Shown: piece by piece, positions 1 to 5,516 of the stretch
Position numbering within the stretch: the stretch's first letter is position 1
Layout: every line of letters begins with the position of its first letter
DNA from: Clostridiales bacterium
GTDB taxonomy: Bacteria; Bacillota; Clostridia; Oscillospirales; QAMX01
Length of the DNA stretch: 5,516 nucleotides
Direction of reading: 5' to 3'
Assembly (NCBI GenBank): GCA_012514045.1
Contig: JAAZBA010000376.1
Span: forward strand, 1-5,516
Notes under the pieces: generated by a model
Databases searched by the model: none
The model's input: the letters and a program-made list of their open reading frames with translations, nothing else
Told to the model about the DNA's origin: nothing
Program-made: the position numbers and the translations under genes

Positions 1-1181
1 TGCATTTCTTCTCTTAAAACGTTAATCGCTTTCACAAGCTGTGGATCCTCGTCTCTTGCCAAAAGCCGCAGGCTGCCAAGCTGCTCCGGGGTCAGGGATA
101 CCTCATAATCTGGAGTAACTCCGCCGTCCTTGAGGCTCTTACCGCTGGGCAGGAAATATTCGTTAACGGAAATACCTATGGCAGAGCCGTCAGAAAGCTT
201 ATAAACATGCTGAGCATAACCTTTTCCTACAGTGGGCATTCCCACAAGAGGAACTCCCTCTGTCTCTTGCAAAACCGCGGCAAAAAATTCCGCCGCGCTG
301 TAGGAATATTCGTGAACTACAACTACCATTGGCATGTCCAGCTTATATGCGTCGGAAATCAGGGTTTCCGAGACTCCGAACCTGTCTCTTGTACCGATTA
401 TTGTACCCTCACCCATTAGGCGGTTGAGCATATCAGCCATTACGTGCATATATCCTCCGCCATTCATTCTCACATCAAAAATAAAACCCTTGGCGCCGGA
501 ATTCACAAGGGATGTAAGCACCTCAGCAAAGGAATCCTGTACACCCTCGTCAAAATGTTTTATCATAATGTAGCCTATTTCATCGTCCATCATTTCAAAG
601 GTGAGATTTGTGTCGTGGACTATGCCCCGGGTTATAGTCACTTCTTTCGGAGTATCACTTCCGTAGGAATAAACTGTAAGCACAACATCCGTGCCCTCTT
701 TGCCTTTAACACGGCTTATGGTACCTTCATAGCCTAGCTCGGAAACCGGAATGCCGTCGACTGCGGTTATTGTATCACCATAGCGAAGTCCGGCTTTCAT
801 AGCGGGAGAATCTACAAATACATCCACAATCTGGATATAACCGTTTTCATCCTGTACGCAGGTGGCACCGATACCGGCATATTCTGCATACTGCTCATTC
901 ATTATATAGTCATACTGTTCGGCTGTGTAATAATATGACCAGCCATCAGGAAGCGATCTCATAAGCGCCCAAGCCATGGCGTCGGCGGATTCGTTATAAT
1001 CGTATTCGATTATATACTGCCGGTCGATATATTCATTTATCTCCGTCAGCTTATCGAAGGCGGCTTGTTTTTCCTCCAGCGCCTCTATTCTTTCGTTAAA
1101 GACCATGAAGGTTATTGCAAACGTAACCACTGCGGTCATCAGTACAACGGACAGAATAGTAGCTACCCTGTTTTTTCTCAT
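1..1181 (-). CDS. S41 family carboxyl-terminal processing protease (CtpA/CtpB-like), 3' end cut by window edge
   Basis: The 393 codons visible encode a membrane-anchored, extracellular serine protease that would trim or degrade exported proteins from their C-termini. Residues 5-28 form one uncleaved-looking transmembrane anchor, followed by a short charged helix (29-55). A PDZ domain lies at about 100-185, with the carboxylate-binding region around AGLRYGD (130-136). The S41 catalytic core follows. By alignment to E. coli Tsp (Ser430, Lys455, Gln459), the nucleophile is Ser295 in YSAAEFF, the general base Lys320 in PTVGKGYAQ, and the partner Gln324; the 25- and 4-residue spacings match exactly. 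The usual NPGG loop reads MNGGG here (239-243). The ATG at 1181 is supported by GGGAG six bases upstream. The end resembles the usual family C-terminus (PDYEVSLTPEQ at 357-367), so probably only a few residues are missing. The gene follows the FtsEX hydrolase after a 134-bp spacer that may carry its own promoter. Known family members process wall hydrolases or signalling proteins; the substrate here is unknown. Confidence 0.93.
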   Translation of the reverse strand, partial: MRKNRVATILSVVLMTAVVTFAITFMVFNERIEALEEKQAAFDKLTEINEYIDRQYIIEYDYNESADAMAWALMRSLPDGWSYYYTAEQYDYIMNEQYAEYAGIGATCVQDENGYIQIVDVFVDSPAMKAGLRYGDTITAVDGIPVSELGYEGTISRVKGKEGTDVVLTVYSYGSDTPKEVTITRGIVHDTNLTFEMMDDEIGYIMIKHFDEGVQDSFAEVLTSLVNSGAKGFIFDVRMNGGGYMHVMADMLNRLMGEGTIIGTRDRFGVSETLISDAYKLDMPMVVVVHEYSYSAAEFFAAVLQETEGVPLVGMPTVGKGYAQHVYKLSDGSAIGISVNEYFLPSGKSLKDGGVTPDYEVSLTPEQLGSLRLLARDEDPQLVKAINVLREEM

Positions 1182-1187
1182 ACACTT

Positions 1188-1192
1188 CTCCC
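1188..1192 (-). promoter_or_regulatory. Ribosome binding site of the S41 protease gene
   Basis: GGGAG on the minus strand lies six bases upstream of the ATG at 1181. It fixes the start of a gene whose other end is outside the window. Confidence 0.75.
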
Positions 1193-1221
1193 GTTTTATA
1201 TTTTCACCTGAAACATATTTT

Positions 1222-1252
1222 ATCCTGAGCGGGATATTCTCCCGCTCAGGAT
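1222..1252 (-). promoter_or_regulatory. Perfect 13-bp intercistronic stem-loop without U-tract
   Basis: The arms 1222-1234 (ATCCTGAGCGGGA on the plus strand) and 1240-1252 are perfect reverse complements around a 5-nt loop. In the minus-strand transcript the stem begins 63 nt after the stop codon of the M23 peptidase gene and ends 40 nt before the protease ATG. The stem is GC-rich, but the next bases in the transcript are AAAATATG, and no T-run follows on the plus strand either. A standard intrinsic terminator is therefore not supported. More likely roles are a 3'-end stabiliser or processing structure for the upstream mRNA, a partial attenuator, or a 5'-end stem for a transcript starting at the overlapping promoter. 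Confidence 0.7.
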
Positions 1253-1253
1253 G

Positions 1254-1282
1254 ATTATAAAGCTATTAAATCCTCAAAACAA
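1254..1282 (-). promoter_or_regulatory. Putative sigma-A promoter for the S41 protease gene
   Basis: On the minus strand, a consensus TATAAT (1259-1254) is preceded, after a 17-bp spacer, by TTGTTT (1282-1277), which matches only TTG of the -35 consensus. Transcription would begin near 1247, inside the 13-bp inverted repeat. The spacer region also holds an 8-bp inverted repeat (1260-1267 with 1281-1288, 13-nt loop). The perfect -10 in the only sizeable gap of the cluster supports the call. The weak -35 and the AT-rich background limit it. Confidence 0.45.
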
Positions 1283-1315
1283 TAGCTTATGAGTAAACAA
1301 TCTTTGCACATATTA

Positions 1316-2611
1316 TTACGGACTTACGTACTTTGTCGGATTTACATAACCGCCGTTTTTAATAACGCTGAAATGGAGATGGTTTCCTGTGGACTGGCCT
1401 GTGTTGCCTACAAGTCCCACAACTGTGCTTGTGGTTACCTTTTGGTTTTCCTTTACTGATACCCTGGAAAAGTGTCCGTAAAGGGTCTGGTAGCCGTTGC
1501 CATGGGAAATAATCACACGGTTGCCGTAAGCCTTGTTGTAGCCTACACTTACCACCGTGCCATCAGCTGCGGCATAAACCTTGGTGCCCTTGGGCGCAGG
1601 CATGTCAATTCCGGTATGCTGAGAATAAACGCCCGTTATCGGATGGTTTCTCATGCTATAGCCGGAGGAAATCGTGGTATATCCGGGAATTGGCCAAAGC
1701 ATGGAACCTCCGCTGTAGGAGCTGGAGGATGAGTTCTTGGCAGCTTTTTCCGCCGCAGCCTTCTCCGCCGCAAGCCGTGCAGCTTCTCTCTTCTTTGCTT
1801 CCTCCGCAGCTTTTCTTCTTCTTTCTTCCTCTTCCGCCTTCTTGATAGCGGCTACTACATCTGCGATTTCCTTCTCAAAATCCTTCTGAGCCTGGATTAC
1901 CTCGTTGATATCTGCCTGGGTATACTCCTCCTGAGACTGAATCTCTTCAATGAGTTTCTCAAGCTCAAGAGTTTGCGTAGTCAGGTCACGCTCAAGCTGC
2001 TCGTAGTCGGCTTTAATACCTCTCTGTTCCTCACGATCCGCCTCAAGTCCCTGCTTCAGCTCAGCTATATATTCCCTTGTGGAAGCAAGGTTCTTCATAA
2101 GATTTTTATCGTAGGTAGCAATGGCTTCGGCGGCTTCAAGCTTCGCGTATACTGTGGTAAGGCTTCCCGAAGATAAAATAAGCTCAAGAGTACTGACGCT
2201 GTCGTTTTCATACATAGCCCGTATTCTCGTCTTAAACGATTCATACTGCTGCTCTTCGTTGGCTATGGCAATTTCAAGCTCTTTAGTACGCTCCTCTATG
2301 AGAAGCGACAGCTGATTAATCATCTCGGTTGTGATATCTATCTGCTCAAGGGTTGCGTTTATCTGCTGCTCCGTTGTTGTCTTCTGCTCAAAAAGAGAAG
2401 CTTTTTCCTCACCCAGAGCCGCAAGCTCATTTTCAAGTCCCTTGCGTTCAGCGGTTACCTCCGCCAGCTGACCCTGAAGATCCTTAAGCTTTGCTTTATC
2501 ACTGGCAATTGACGCATAGGCAAAAAGATAGGACATGACACCCAGGAGGATGCTTAGGAACATCATCACCGCTAGGATAATTGATATTAACTTAACTGCT
2601 TTCTTTGACAA
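1316..2611 (-). CDS. Secreted coiled-coil M23 (LytM) peptidase, EnvC family; probable FtsEX-controlled murein hydrolase
   Basis: This is a 431-residue exported protein. Residues 1-33 form a signal peptide (basic KKAVK, long hydrophobic stretch, likely cleavage near AYA at 31-33). Residues about 36-260 are two coiled-coil arms flanking a hinge at 126-172 (RIRAMYEND, LELILSSGS) typical of the PcsB/CwlO/EnvC coiled coils that dock on FtsX. A Glu/Lys/Arg/Ala-rich helix (257-292) and a Ser/Gly linker (293-303) lead to the LytM domain (about 305-431). The metal site is complete: His332 and Asp336 (HTGID) and His413 (HLH), with catalytic His380 (YGH) and His411. E. coli EnvC has lost these residues and only activates amidases, so this protein probably hydrolyses peptidoglycan directly; that is inference. 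Translation starts at TTG, chosen because GGGAGGAG lies eight bases upstream and no other in-frame start fits. The gene sits 21 nt after ftsX, which strongly implies joint function. Confidence 0.93.
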   Translation of the reverse strand: MSKKAVKLISIILAVMMFLSILLGVMSYLFAYASIASDKAKLKDLQGQLAEVTAERKGLENELAALGEEKASLFEQKTTTEQQINATLEQIDITTEMINQLSLLIEERTKELEIAIANEEQQYESFKTRIRAMYENDSVSTLELILSSGSLTTVYAKLEAAEAIATYDKNLMKNLASTREYIAELKQGLEADREEQRGIKADYEQLERDLTTQTLELEKLIEEIQSQEEYTQADINEVIQAQKDFEKEIADVVAAIKKAEEEERRRKAAEEAKKREAARLAAEKAAAEKAAKNSSSSSYSGGSMLWPIPGYTTISSGYSMRNHPITGVYSQHTGIDMPAPKGTKVYAAADGTVVSVGYNKAYGNRVIISHGNGYQTLYGHFSRVSVKENQKVTTSTVVGLVGNTGQSTGNHLHFSVIKNGGYVNPTKYVSP

Positions 2612-2619
2612 TTGACGCT

Positions 2620-2627
2620 CTCCTCCC
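2620..2627 (-). promoter_or_regulatory. Strong ribosome binding site that sets a TTG start
   Basis: GGGAGGAG on the minus strand is eight bases upstream of TTG at 2611. No in-frame ATG or GTG lies between the ftsX stop (2633-2635) and this TTG, so the site decides the start of the M23 peptidase gene. Confidence 0.85.
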
Positions 2628-2632
2628 TGATA

Positions 2633-3520
2633 CTATACCCTGAGGAACTTCCTTATGCTAGCTACACTGCCTGTGACGCCGATGACTAAGGCTGTGACCA
2701 TATATGCTATTAGATACAGGAACATATATTTACTGAATTCTGCTATTTCGATTATGGGAAGCTGGGCAAATTTTGAGCCGGAAATATAGTAACATATAAT
2801 CCACTGCAGAATAAAAGCTATACCTGCCGCTATCTGGCTGATGATTATGCTCTCGATTATAAAGGGAGCTCTGATAAACGCGTCTGTGGCGCCTATCATC
2901 TTCATTATGCCGATTTCTTCCCTTCTGTCGAATGTGGCAAGCTTGATGGTGTTTGAAATAAGAAAAACGGACACCATACCGAGAAGTACCACAAAGCCCA
3001 CAGATACTCCCTGAAGGACGTTTTTGATGTTTACAAGAGCATCCATCGCGTTCTTCGAGGAATGAACCGTAGCAATTCCCCTGAGGGATTCAACAGCGGC
3101 AAGTGTCTCATCGTATTTATCTATATCCATTACCACAATTCTGAAGCTGTGGCGAATGGGATTGTCATATTCAAGACCATCAAGAAGATACGCCTCCTCG
3201 CCAAACTCTTCCTTAAGCTCCTGAAGACCTCTGTCACGGTCGATAAAGTCAACACCGCTGACATTTGATATATTTCTTACCTTTGTCTCCAGTGCCGCCA
3301 CCTCCTCATCTGAGAAGGTCTCGTCTACATAGGCTCTTATGTCTCCCAGATCACCCATTGAGGCTATAGTCTGGTTGAGACTCAGTACAAGAAACGCTAT
3401 TGAGCCGGTAAGAACGAGGCAAGTTATTATTACGCTGACGGAGGCAAAGCTCATAAAGCCATGAGACCAGACTCCACTAATGCCTTCCTTGAAAAAATAG
3501 GATATATTATATCTCTTCAT
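2633..3520 (-). CDS. ftsX: Cell division ABC transporter permease-like protein FtsX
   Basis: FtsX is the membrane subunit of the FtsEX complex. It does not transport a solute; in characterised systems it passes ATP-driven conformational change from FtsE to an extracellular murein hydrolase. The 295 residues match the family's usual length. They show a short cytoplasmic N-terminus ([13 protein letters not shown]), TM1 at 24-48, an extracellular domain at about 49-168, TM2 at 169-190, TM3 at 221-246 and TM4 at 265-288. The conserved cytoplasmic stretch between TM2 and TM3 (190-224, with FDRREEIGIMKMIGA) is the expected FtsE contact. A start at 3613 would add 31 residues with no family resemblance and no ribosome binding site. 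The ATG at 3520 has AGGTGGG ten bases upstream and the typical FtsX N-terminus. It overlaps the end of ftsE by 14 nt, suggesting translational coupling. The next gene encodes the presumed hydrolase partner. Confidence 0.97.
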   Translation of the reverse strand: MKRYNISYFFKEGISGVWSHGFMSFASVSVIITCLVLTGSIAFLVLSLNQTIASMGDLGDIRAYVDETFSDEEVAALETKVRNISNVSGVDFIDRDRGLQELKEEFGEEAYLLDGLEYDNPIRHSFRIVVMDIDKYDETLAAVESLRGIATVHSSKNAMDALVNIKNVLQGVSVGFVVLLGMVSVFLISNTIKLATFDRREEIGIMKMIGATDAFIRAPFIIESIIISQIAAGIAFILQWIICYYISGSKFAQLPIIEIAEFSKYMFLYLIAYMVTALVIGVTGSVASIRKFLRV

Positions 3521-4196
3521 ATCTGTAGTACCCACCTGTTTTGTCGCTGACGATAAGGCCGCCATCGATGGCGACCACACGTTTGTCGAACTGGTCGACA
3601 AGCTCTCTTTCATGTGTTACGACAAGCACAGTCGTTCCGAGCGAATGGATTTTTTCAAGGAGCATCATAATCTCCAGCGATCTGTCCGGATCAAGGTTGC
3701 CCGTGGGCTCATCTGCAATTATAACGCTTGGATTATTTACCAGGGCTCTGGCTATAGCCACACGCTGCTGCTCTCCTCCCGACAGTTCATTGGGCTTTCT
3801 TCTTGCTTTGTGAAGAATGCCTACCAGGTCGAGAACGTAACTTACTCTTTTCTTTATAACCTTTGGAGAGGCGCCTATTATGCGCATGGCAAACGCTACA
3901 TTTTCATATACTGTCTTGCGCTCTATCAGACGGAAGTCCTGAAACACAACGCCCAGCGTACGTCTCAGATAAGGAACCTCCGATTGCTTCATTTTCGATG
4001 TGTGGAACTCGTTGACGAGGACCTTCCCAGAGGTGGGACGCAGCTCACCTGTAAGGAGCTTTACTATAGTGGACTTTCCTGAGCCCGAGGGTCCCACAAG
4101 GAACACGAACTCACCGTCCTCAATTGTCAGATCCACTCCCCTCAGCGCTCTTGTACCTGTACTGTAGGAATGGTACACGTCTGTAAGACGAATCAT
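3507..4196 (-). CDS. ftsE: Cell division ATP-binding protein FtsE
   Basis: FtsE is the cytoplasmic ATPase of the FtsEX complex. ATP binding and hydrolysis on its dimer drive FtsX and, through it, septal or lateral wall hydrolysis. The 229 residues cover one complete ABC domain: Walker [10 protein letters not shown] (35-43), Q-loop Gln86 in VVFQDF, signature LSGGEQQR (138-145), Walker B VIIADEP (158-164, Asp162 and Glu163), D-loop NLDP (167-170) and switch His195. The segment [19 protein letters not shown] (86-104) is characteristic of FtsE rather than of LolD/MacB-type ATPases, and the adjacent ftsX settles the assignment. The ATG at 4196 has AAGGAG eight bases upstream and follows the regulator's stop by 28 nt. 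The coding end overlaps the start of ftsX by 14 nt. All catalytic residues are present. Confidence 0.98.
   Translation of the reverse strand: MIRLTDVYHSYSTGTRALRGVDLTIEDGEFVFLVGPSGSGKSTIVKLLTGELRPTSGKVLVNEFHTSKMKQSEVPYLRRTLGVVFQDFRLIERKTVYENVAFAMRIIGASPKVIKKRVSYVLDLVGILHKARRKPNELSGGEQQRVAIARALVNNPSVIIADEPTGNLDPDRSLEIMMLLEKIHSLGTTVLVVTHERELVDQFDKRVVAIDGGLIVSDKTGGYYRYEEI
3531..3537 (-). promoter_or_regulatory. Ribosome binding site of ftsX, inside the end of ftsE
   Basis: AGGTGGG on the minus strand lies ten bases upstream of the ATG at 3520. It is embedded in the ftsE codons for the last residues (GGYYRYEEI). It discriminates the real ftsX start from the upstream in-frame ATG at 3613, which has no such site. 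Confidence 0.75.
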
Positions 4197-4224
4197 TTGG
4201 GTTTCTCCTTAGTATTACGCTTGA

Positions 4225-5313
4225 TTAAACCTTTATATCTCTTGAGTTGAGGTACTTTCTGACCATGAGTGCAACCTTGAATATAATGGCGTGGTCAAAT
4301 TCTCTCAGATCGAGACCTGTTATTTTCTTTATCTTCTCGAGTCTGTAGACAAGCGTGTTCCTGTGGACAAACAGTTTCCTTGATGTCTCAGAGACATTGA
4401 GGTTGTTCTCGAAGAACTTCTGGATTGTAAACAGTGTCTCCTGATCCAGAGCGTTTATAGAGCCTTTGCGGAAAACCTCGGATAGGAACATCTCGCAAAG
4501 AGTTGTGGGGAGCTGGTATATAAGTCTGCCTACGCCAAGATTCTCAAAACTTATGATGCTCTTCTCTGTCTCGAACACCTGACCTACCTCAATAGCAAGC
4601 TGAGCTTCCTTGAAGGAGGTTACAATATCCTTAAGGGTATGTACAACCGTACCGATTCCTATGGTGGTCTTTATGAGCAGCTCGGTATTGAGGGTATCCT
4701 CAATATTCTTTGCCATCTTCATCAGATCCTTCAGGTCAATGTTACTCTTGACCTCCTTTATAAGGACAATATCCGTCTCGCTGATATTGATGACGAAGTC
4801 GCGCTGCTTGTCGGGGAAAAGGCTGGAAATAACATCAATAGCGGCAGAATCGATCTTATCTGCGTGTTTTATAAGAAACACAACTCTGGGGACATCCGCT
4901 CCAAAGTGGAGCTCTTTGGACTTGATGTAGATATCGCCCGGAAGAATATTGTCAAGTATAATATTCTTGATGAACGTGGCTTTGTCATGCTTTTCGTCAT
5001 ATAGTGCGCGTACACTGGAAAGAGCAATGACTGCCATGCTGCATATGGTCTTTGCCTGGGCATCATCGCCTTCCACAAACACTGCGTATTCAAATCTTGC
5101 AGACTTGGTCGTTATGGTCTGGTAGATATATCCGCCATGGGTTACAAAGTCATTGGTAAAACCCATCTCAACAGCAGCTTCCTCTCTTTCGCTGCCGATG
5201 AGAGTAAGCTCGGTACACGCTATGACAGAACCTGTGGAATCAAGAACGCCGATTATTCTGTTTGTCACATCCTTCATTTGCAGGATGATTCCCTGAAAAA
5301 GTCTGCCTGTCAT
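4225..5313 (-). CDS. CdaR/PucR-family transcriptional regulator (helix-turn-helix, C-terminal HTH_30 type)
   Basis: This 362-residue cytoplasmic regulator has the layout of E. coli CdaR, the sugar-diacid regulator. Residues about 10-105 are a sensor-like domain (IIGVLDSTGSVIACTEL at 20-36 resembles the start of the diacid-recognition domain) but are diverged, so the ligand is unknown. Residues about 140-255 are the middle GGDEF-like, non-catalytic domain of this family (LLIKTTIGIGTVV, then FKEAQLAIEVG at 234-244). Residues about 292-352 are the DNA-binding domain, with the hallmark NVSETSRKLFVHRNTLVYRL (306-325) followed by ITGLDLREFD. The ATG at 5313 has AGAGGTG seven bases upstream. The gene is first in the cluster, 28 nt before ftsE, and is preceded by a good promoter with repeated motifs it might bind. 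Regulation of the ftsEX genes or of itself is inference from position. The identity of the HTH domain is secure; the sensed signal is not. Confidence 0.9.
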   Translation of the reverse strand: MTGRLFQGIILQMKDVTNRIIGVLDSTGSVIACTELTLIGSEREEAAVEMGFTNDFVTHGGYIYQTITTKSARFEYAVFVEGDDAQAKTICSMAVIALSSVRALYDEKHDKATFIKNIILDNILPGDIYIKSKELHFGADVPRVVFLIKHADKIDSAAIDVISSLFPDKQRDFVINISETDIVLIKEVKSNIDLKDLMKMAKNIEDTLNTELLIKTTIGIGTVVHTLKDIVTSFKEAQLAIEVGQVFETEKSIISFENLGVGRLIYQLPTTLCEMFLSEVFRKGSINALDQETLFTIQKFFENNLNVSETSRKLFVHRNTLVYRLEKIKKITGLDLREFDHAIIFKVALMVRKYLNSRDIKV

Positions 5314-5370
5314 TGTAAAACACCTCTTATCTTAAATTTTAGAACATGCGTATATTTTTCCATATATTAT

Positions 5371-5399
5371 ATTGTAACCGATTTTTTCTTTTTTTTCAA
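5371..5399 (-). promoter_or_regulatory. Sigma-A promoter of the regulator-ftsEX-hydrolase operon
   Basis: On the minus strand, TTGAAA (5399-5394, 5 of 6 consensus) and TACAAT (5376-5371, 5 of 6) are separated by exactly 17 bp. Transcription would start near 5364, leaving a leader of about 50 nt before the ATG at 5313. The spacer is A-rich. A second TATAAT (5371-5366) overlaps the -10 but has no -35 at a suitable distance. Because the downstream genes are tightly packed, this is the likely main promoter for all four. Confidence 0.72.
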
Positions 5400-5402
5400 T
5401 AC

Positions 5403-5442
5403 ATTTTTGCGTATTTCGCAGTTTTTTTCTATTTTTGCGTAT
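5403..5442. repeat. Pair of perfect 12-bp direct repeats upstream of the operon promoter
   Basis: ATTTTTGCGTAT occurs at 5403-5414 and again at 5431-5442, 28 bp start to start. A shorter copy, TGCGTAT, is at 5347-5353, within the predicted leader. A variant, TGCGAAT, is at 5468-5474. The first copy overlaps an imperfect dyad, TGCG-5 nt-CGCA (5408-5420). Relative to the predicted start near 5364, the two full copies sit at about -39 to -50 and -67 to -78, where an activator would bind. The region is AT-rich, so the T-runs add little weight; the shared GCGTAT core is the informative part. Confidence 0.5.
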
Positions 5443-5516
5443 AATTGTATTTATTTGCTCATTATTCTGCGAATTATGGCCTAATCGTCCTCCAAATGTT
5501 ATAATTTGTCCAAAAA
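5443..5516. other. Intergenic right edge, no gene seen
   Basis: No credible coding sequence lies here on either strand. A plus-strand TGTTATAAT (5497-5505) has the form of an extended -10 and is flanked by a 5-bp dyad (CAAAT 5493-5497, ATTTG 5504-5508). No good -35 is present at 16-18 bp upstream. It could mark the promoter of a divergent gene beyond the window, but this is weak. Confidence 0.3.

Noticed and set aside
1222..1252. Intrinsic transcription terminator
   Set aside because: The stem is strong, but neither strand has a U-tract after it, so I describe it as a hairpin of uncertain role.
1472..1732. An 86-codon plus-strand open frame opposite the LytM domain
   Set aside because: It is a mirror of the Gly- and Val-rich LytM coding region, with no ribosome binding site and no family resemblance.
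3521..3613. A 31-residue N-terminal extension of FtsX from an upstream in-frame ATG at 3613
   Set aside because: It has no ribosome binding site, overlaps ftsE by over 100 nt, and does not resemble FtsX. The ATG at 3520 has AGGTGGG at good spacing and the typical FtsX N-terminus.
3612..4082. A 156-codon open frame on the plus strand opposite ftsE
   Set aside because: It is antisense to conserved ABC-domain codons, has no credible start signal and shows no recognisable domain. The open frame follows from the codon composition of ftsE.
4610..5004. Two overlapping plus-strand open frames opposite the regulator
   Set aside because: Both lie wholly inside the well-supported CdaR/PucR-type gene and have no domain or start signal.
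5440..5445. A plus-strand TATAAT as a promoter
   Set aside because: No -35 element lies at 16-18 bp, the TG is one base too far for an extended -10, and transcription would lead outward through DNA with no gene in view.
5137..5484. A 115-codon plus-strand open frame spanning the regulator start and the intergenic region
   Set aside because: Its second half is translated from T-rich promoter DNA (a run of Phe), and no ribosome binding site precedes it.

Overview
The window is a compact, co-directional cluster read entirely on the minus strand, so the order of transcription runs from high to low coordinates. It encodes the FtsEX cell-wall-hydrolase control system. In order of transcription it holds a CdaR/PucR-type transcriptional regulator (5313-4225), ftsE (4196-3507), ftsX (3520-2633), a secreted coiled-coil M23 (LytM) peptidase of the EnvC family (2611-1316), and a membrane-anchored S41 carboxyl-terminal processing protease (1181 to the left edge, 3' end cut off). 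This order and the AGGAGG-type ribosome binding sites suggest a Gram-positive Firmicute of the class Clostridia. The placement rests on gene content and protein style only; no rRNA or other marker is present.

Right edge, 5314-5516: AT-rich leader DNA. A good sigma-A promoter (TTGAAA, 17-bp spacer, TACAAT) points into the regulator gene. Just upstream of it are two perfect 12-bp direct repeats (ATTTTTGCGTAT on the plus strand), degenerate partial copies and a TGCG/CGCA dyad, which look like a regulator-binding region. An extended -10-like element at the extreme edge reads outward on the plus strand.

Centre, 5313-1316: four genes in what looks like one transcription unit. Gaps are 28 nt, a 14-nt overlap (ftsE/ftsX) and 21 nt (ftsX/hydrolase). 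FtsE is a cytoplasmic ATPase and FtsX its four-helix membrane partner with an extracellular domain. The coiled-coil hydrolase is the expected extracellular partner, in the position held by PcsB, CwlO or EnvC in other bacteria. Unlike E. coli EnvC, this one keeps all the LytM metal-binding and catalytic residues, so it probably cuts peptidoglycan itself.

Left, 1315-1: a 134-bp spacer contains a consensus TATAAT element and a perfect 13-bp inverted repeat without a U-tract. After it comes the S41 protease with a PDZ domain and an intact Ser-Lys-Gln catalytic set. The protease may be transcribed both by read-through and from its own promoter.

I do not see a wholly new system here. The most interesting points are the diacid-type regulator heading an ftsEX operon, the repeat array at its promoter, and the promoter/hairpin overlap before the protease gene. 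No RNA genes, mobile elements or CRISPR arrays are visible.
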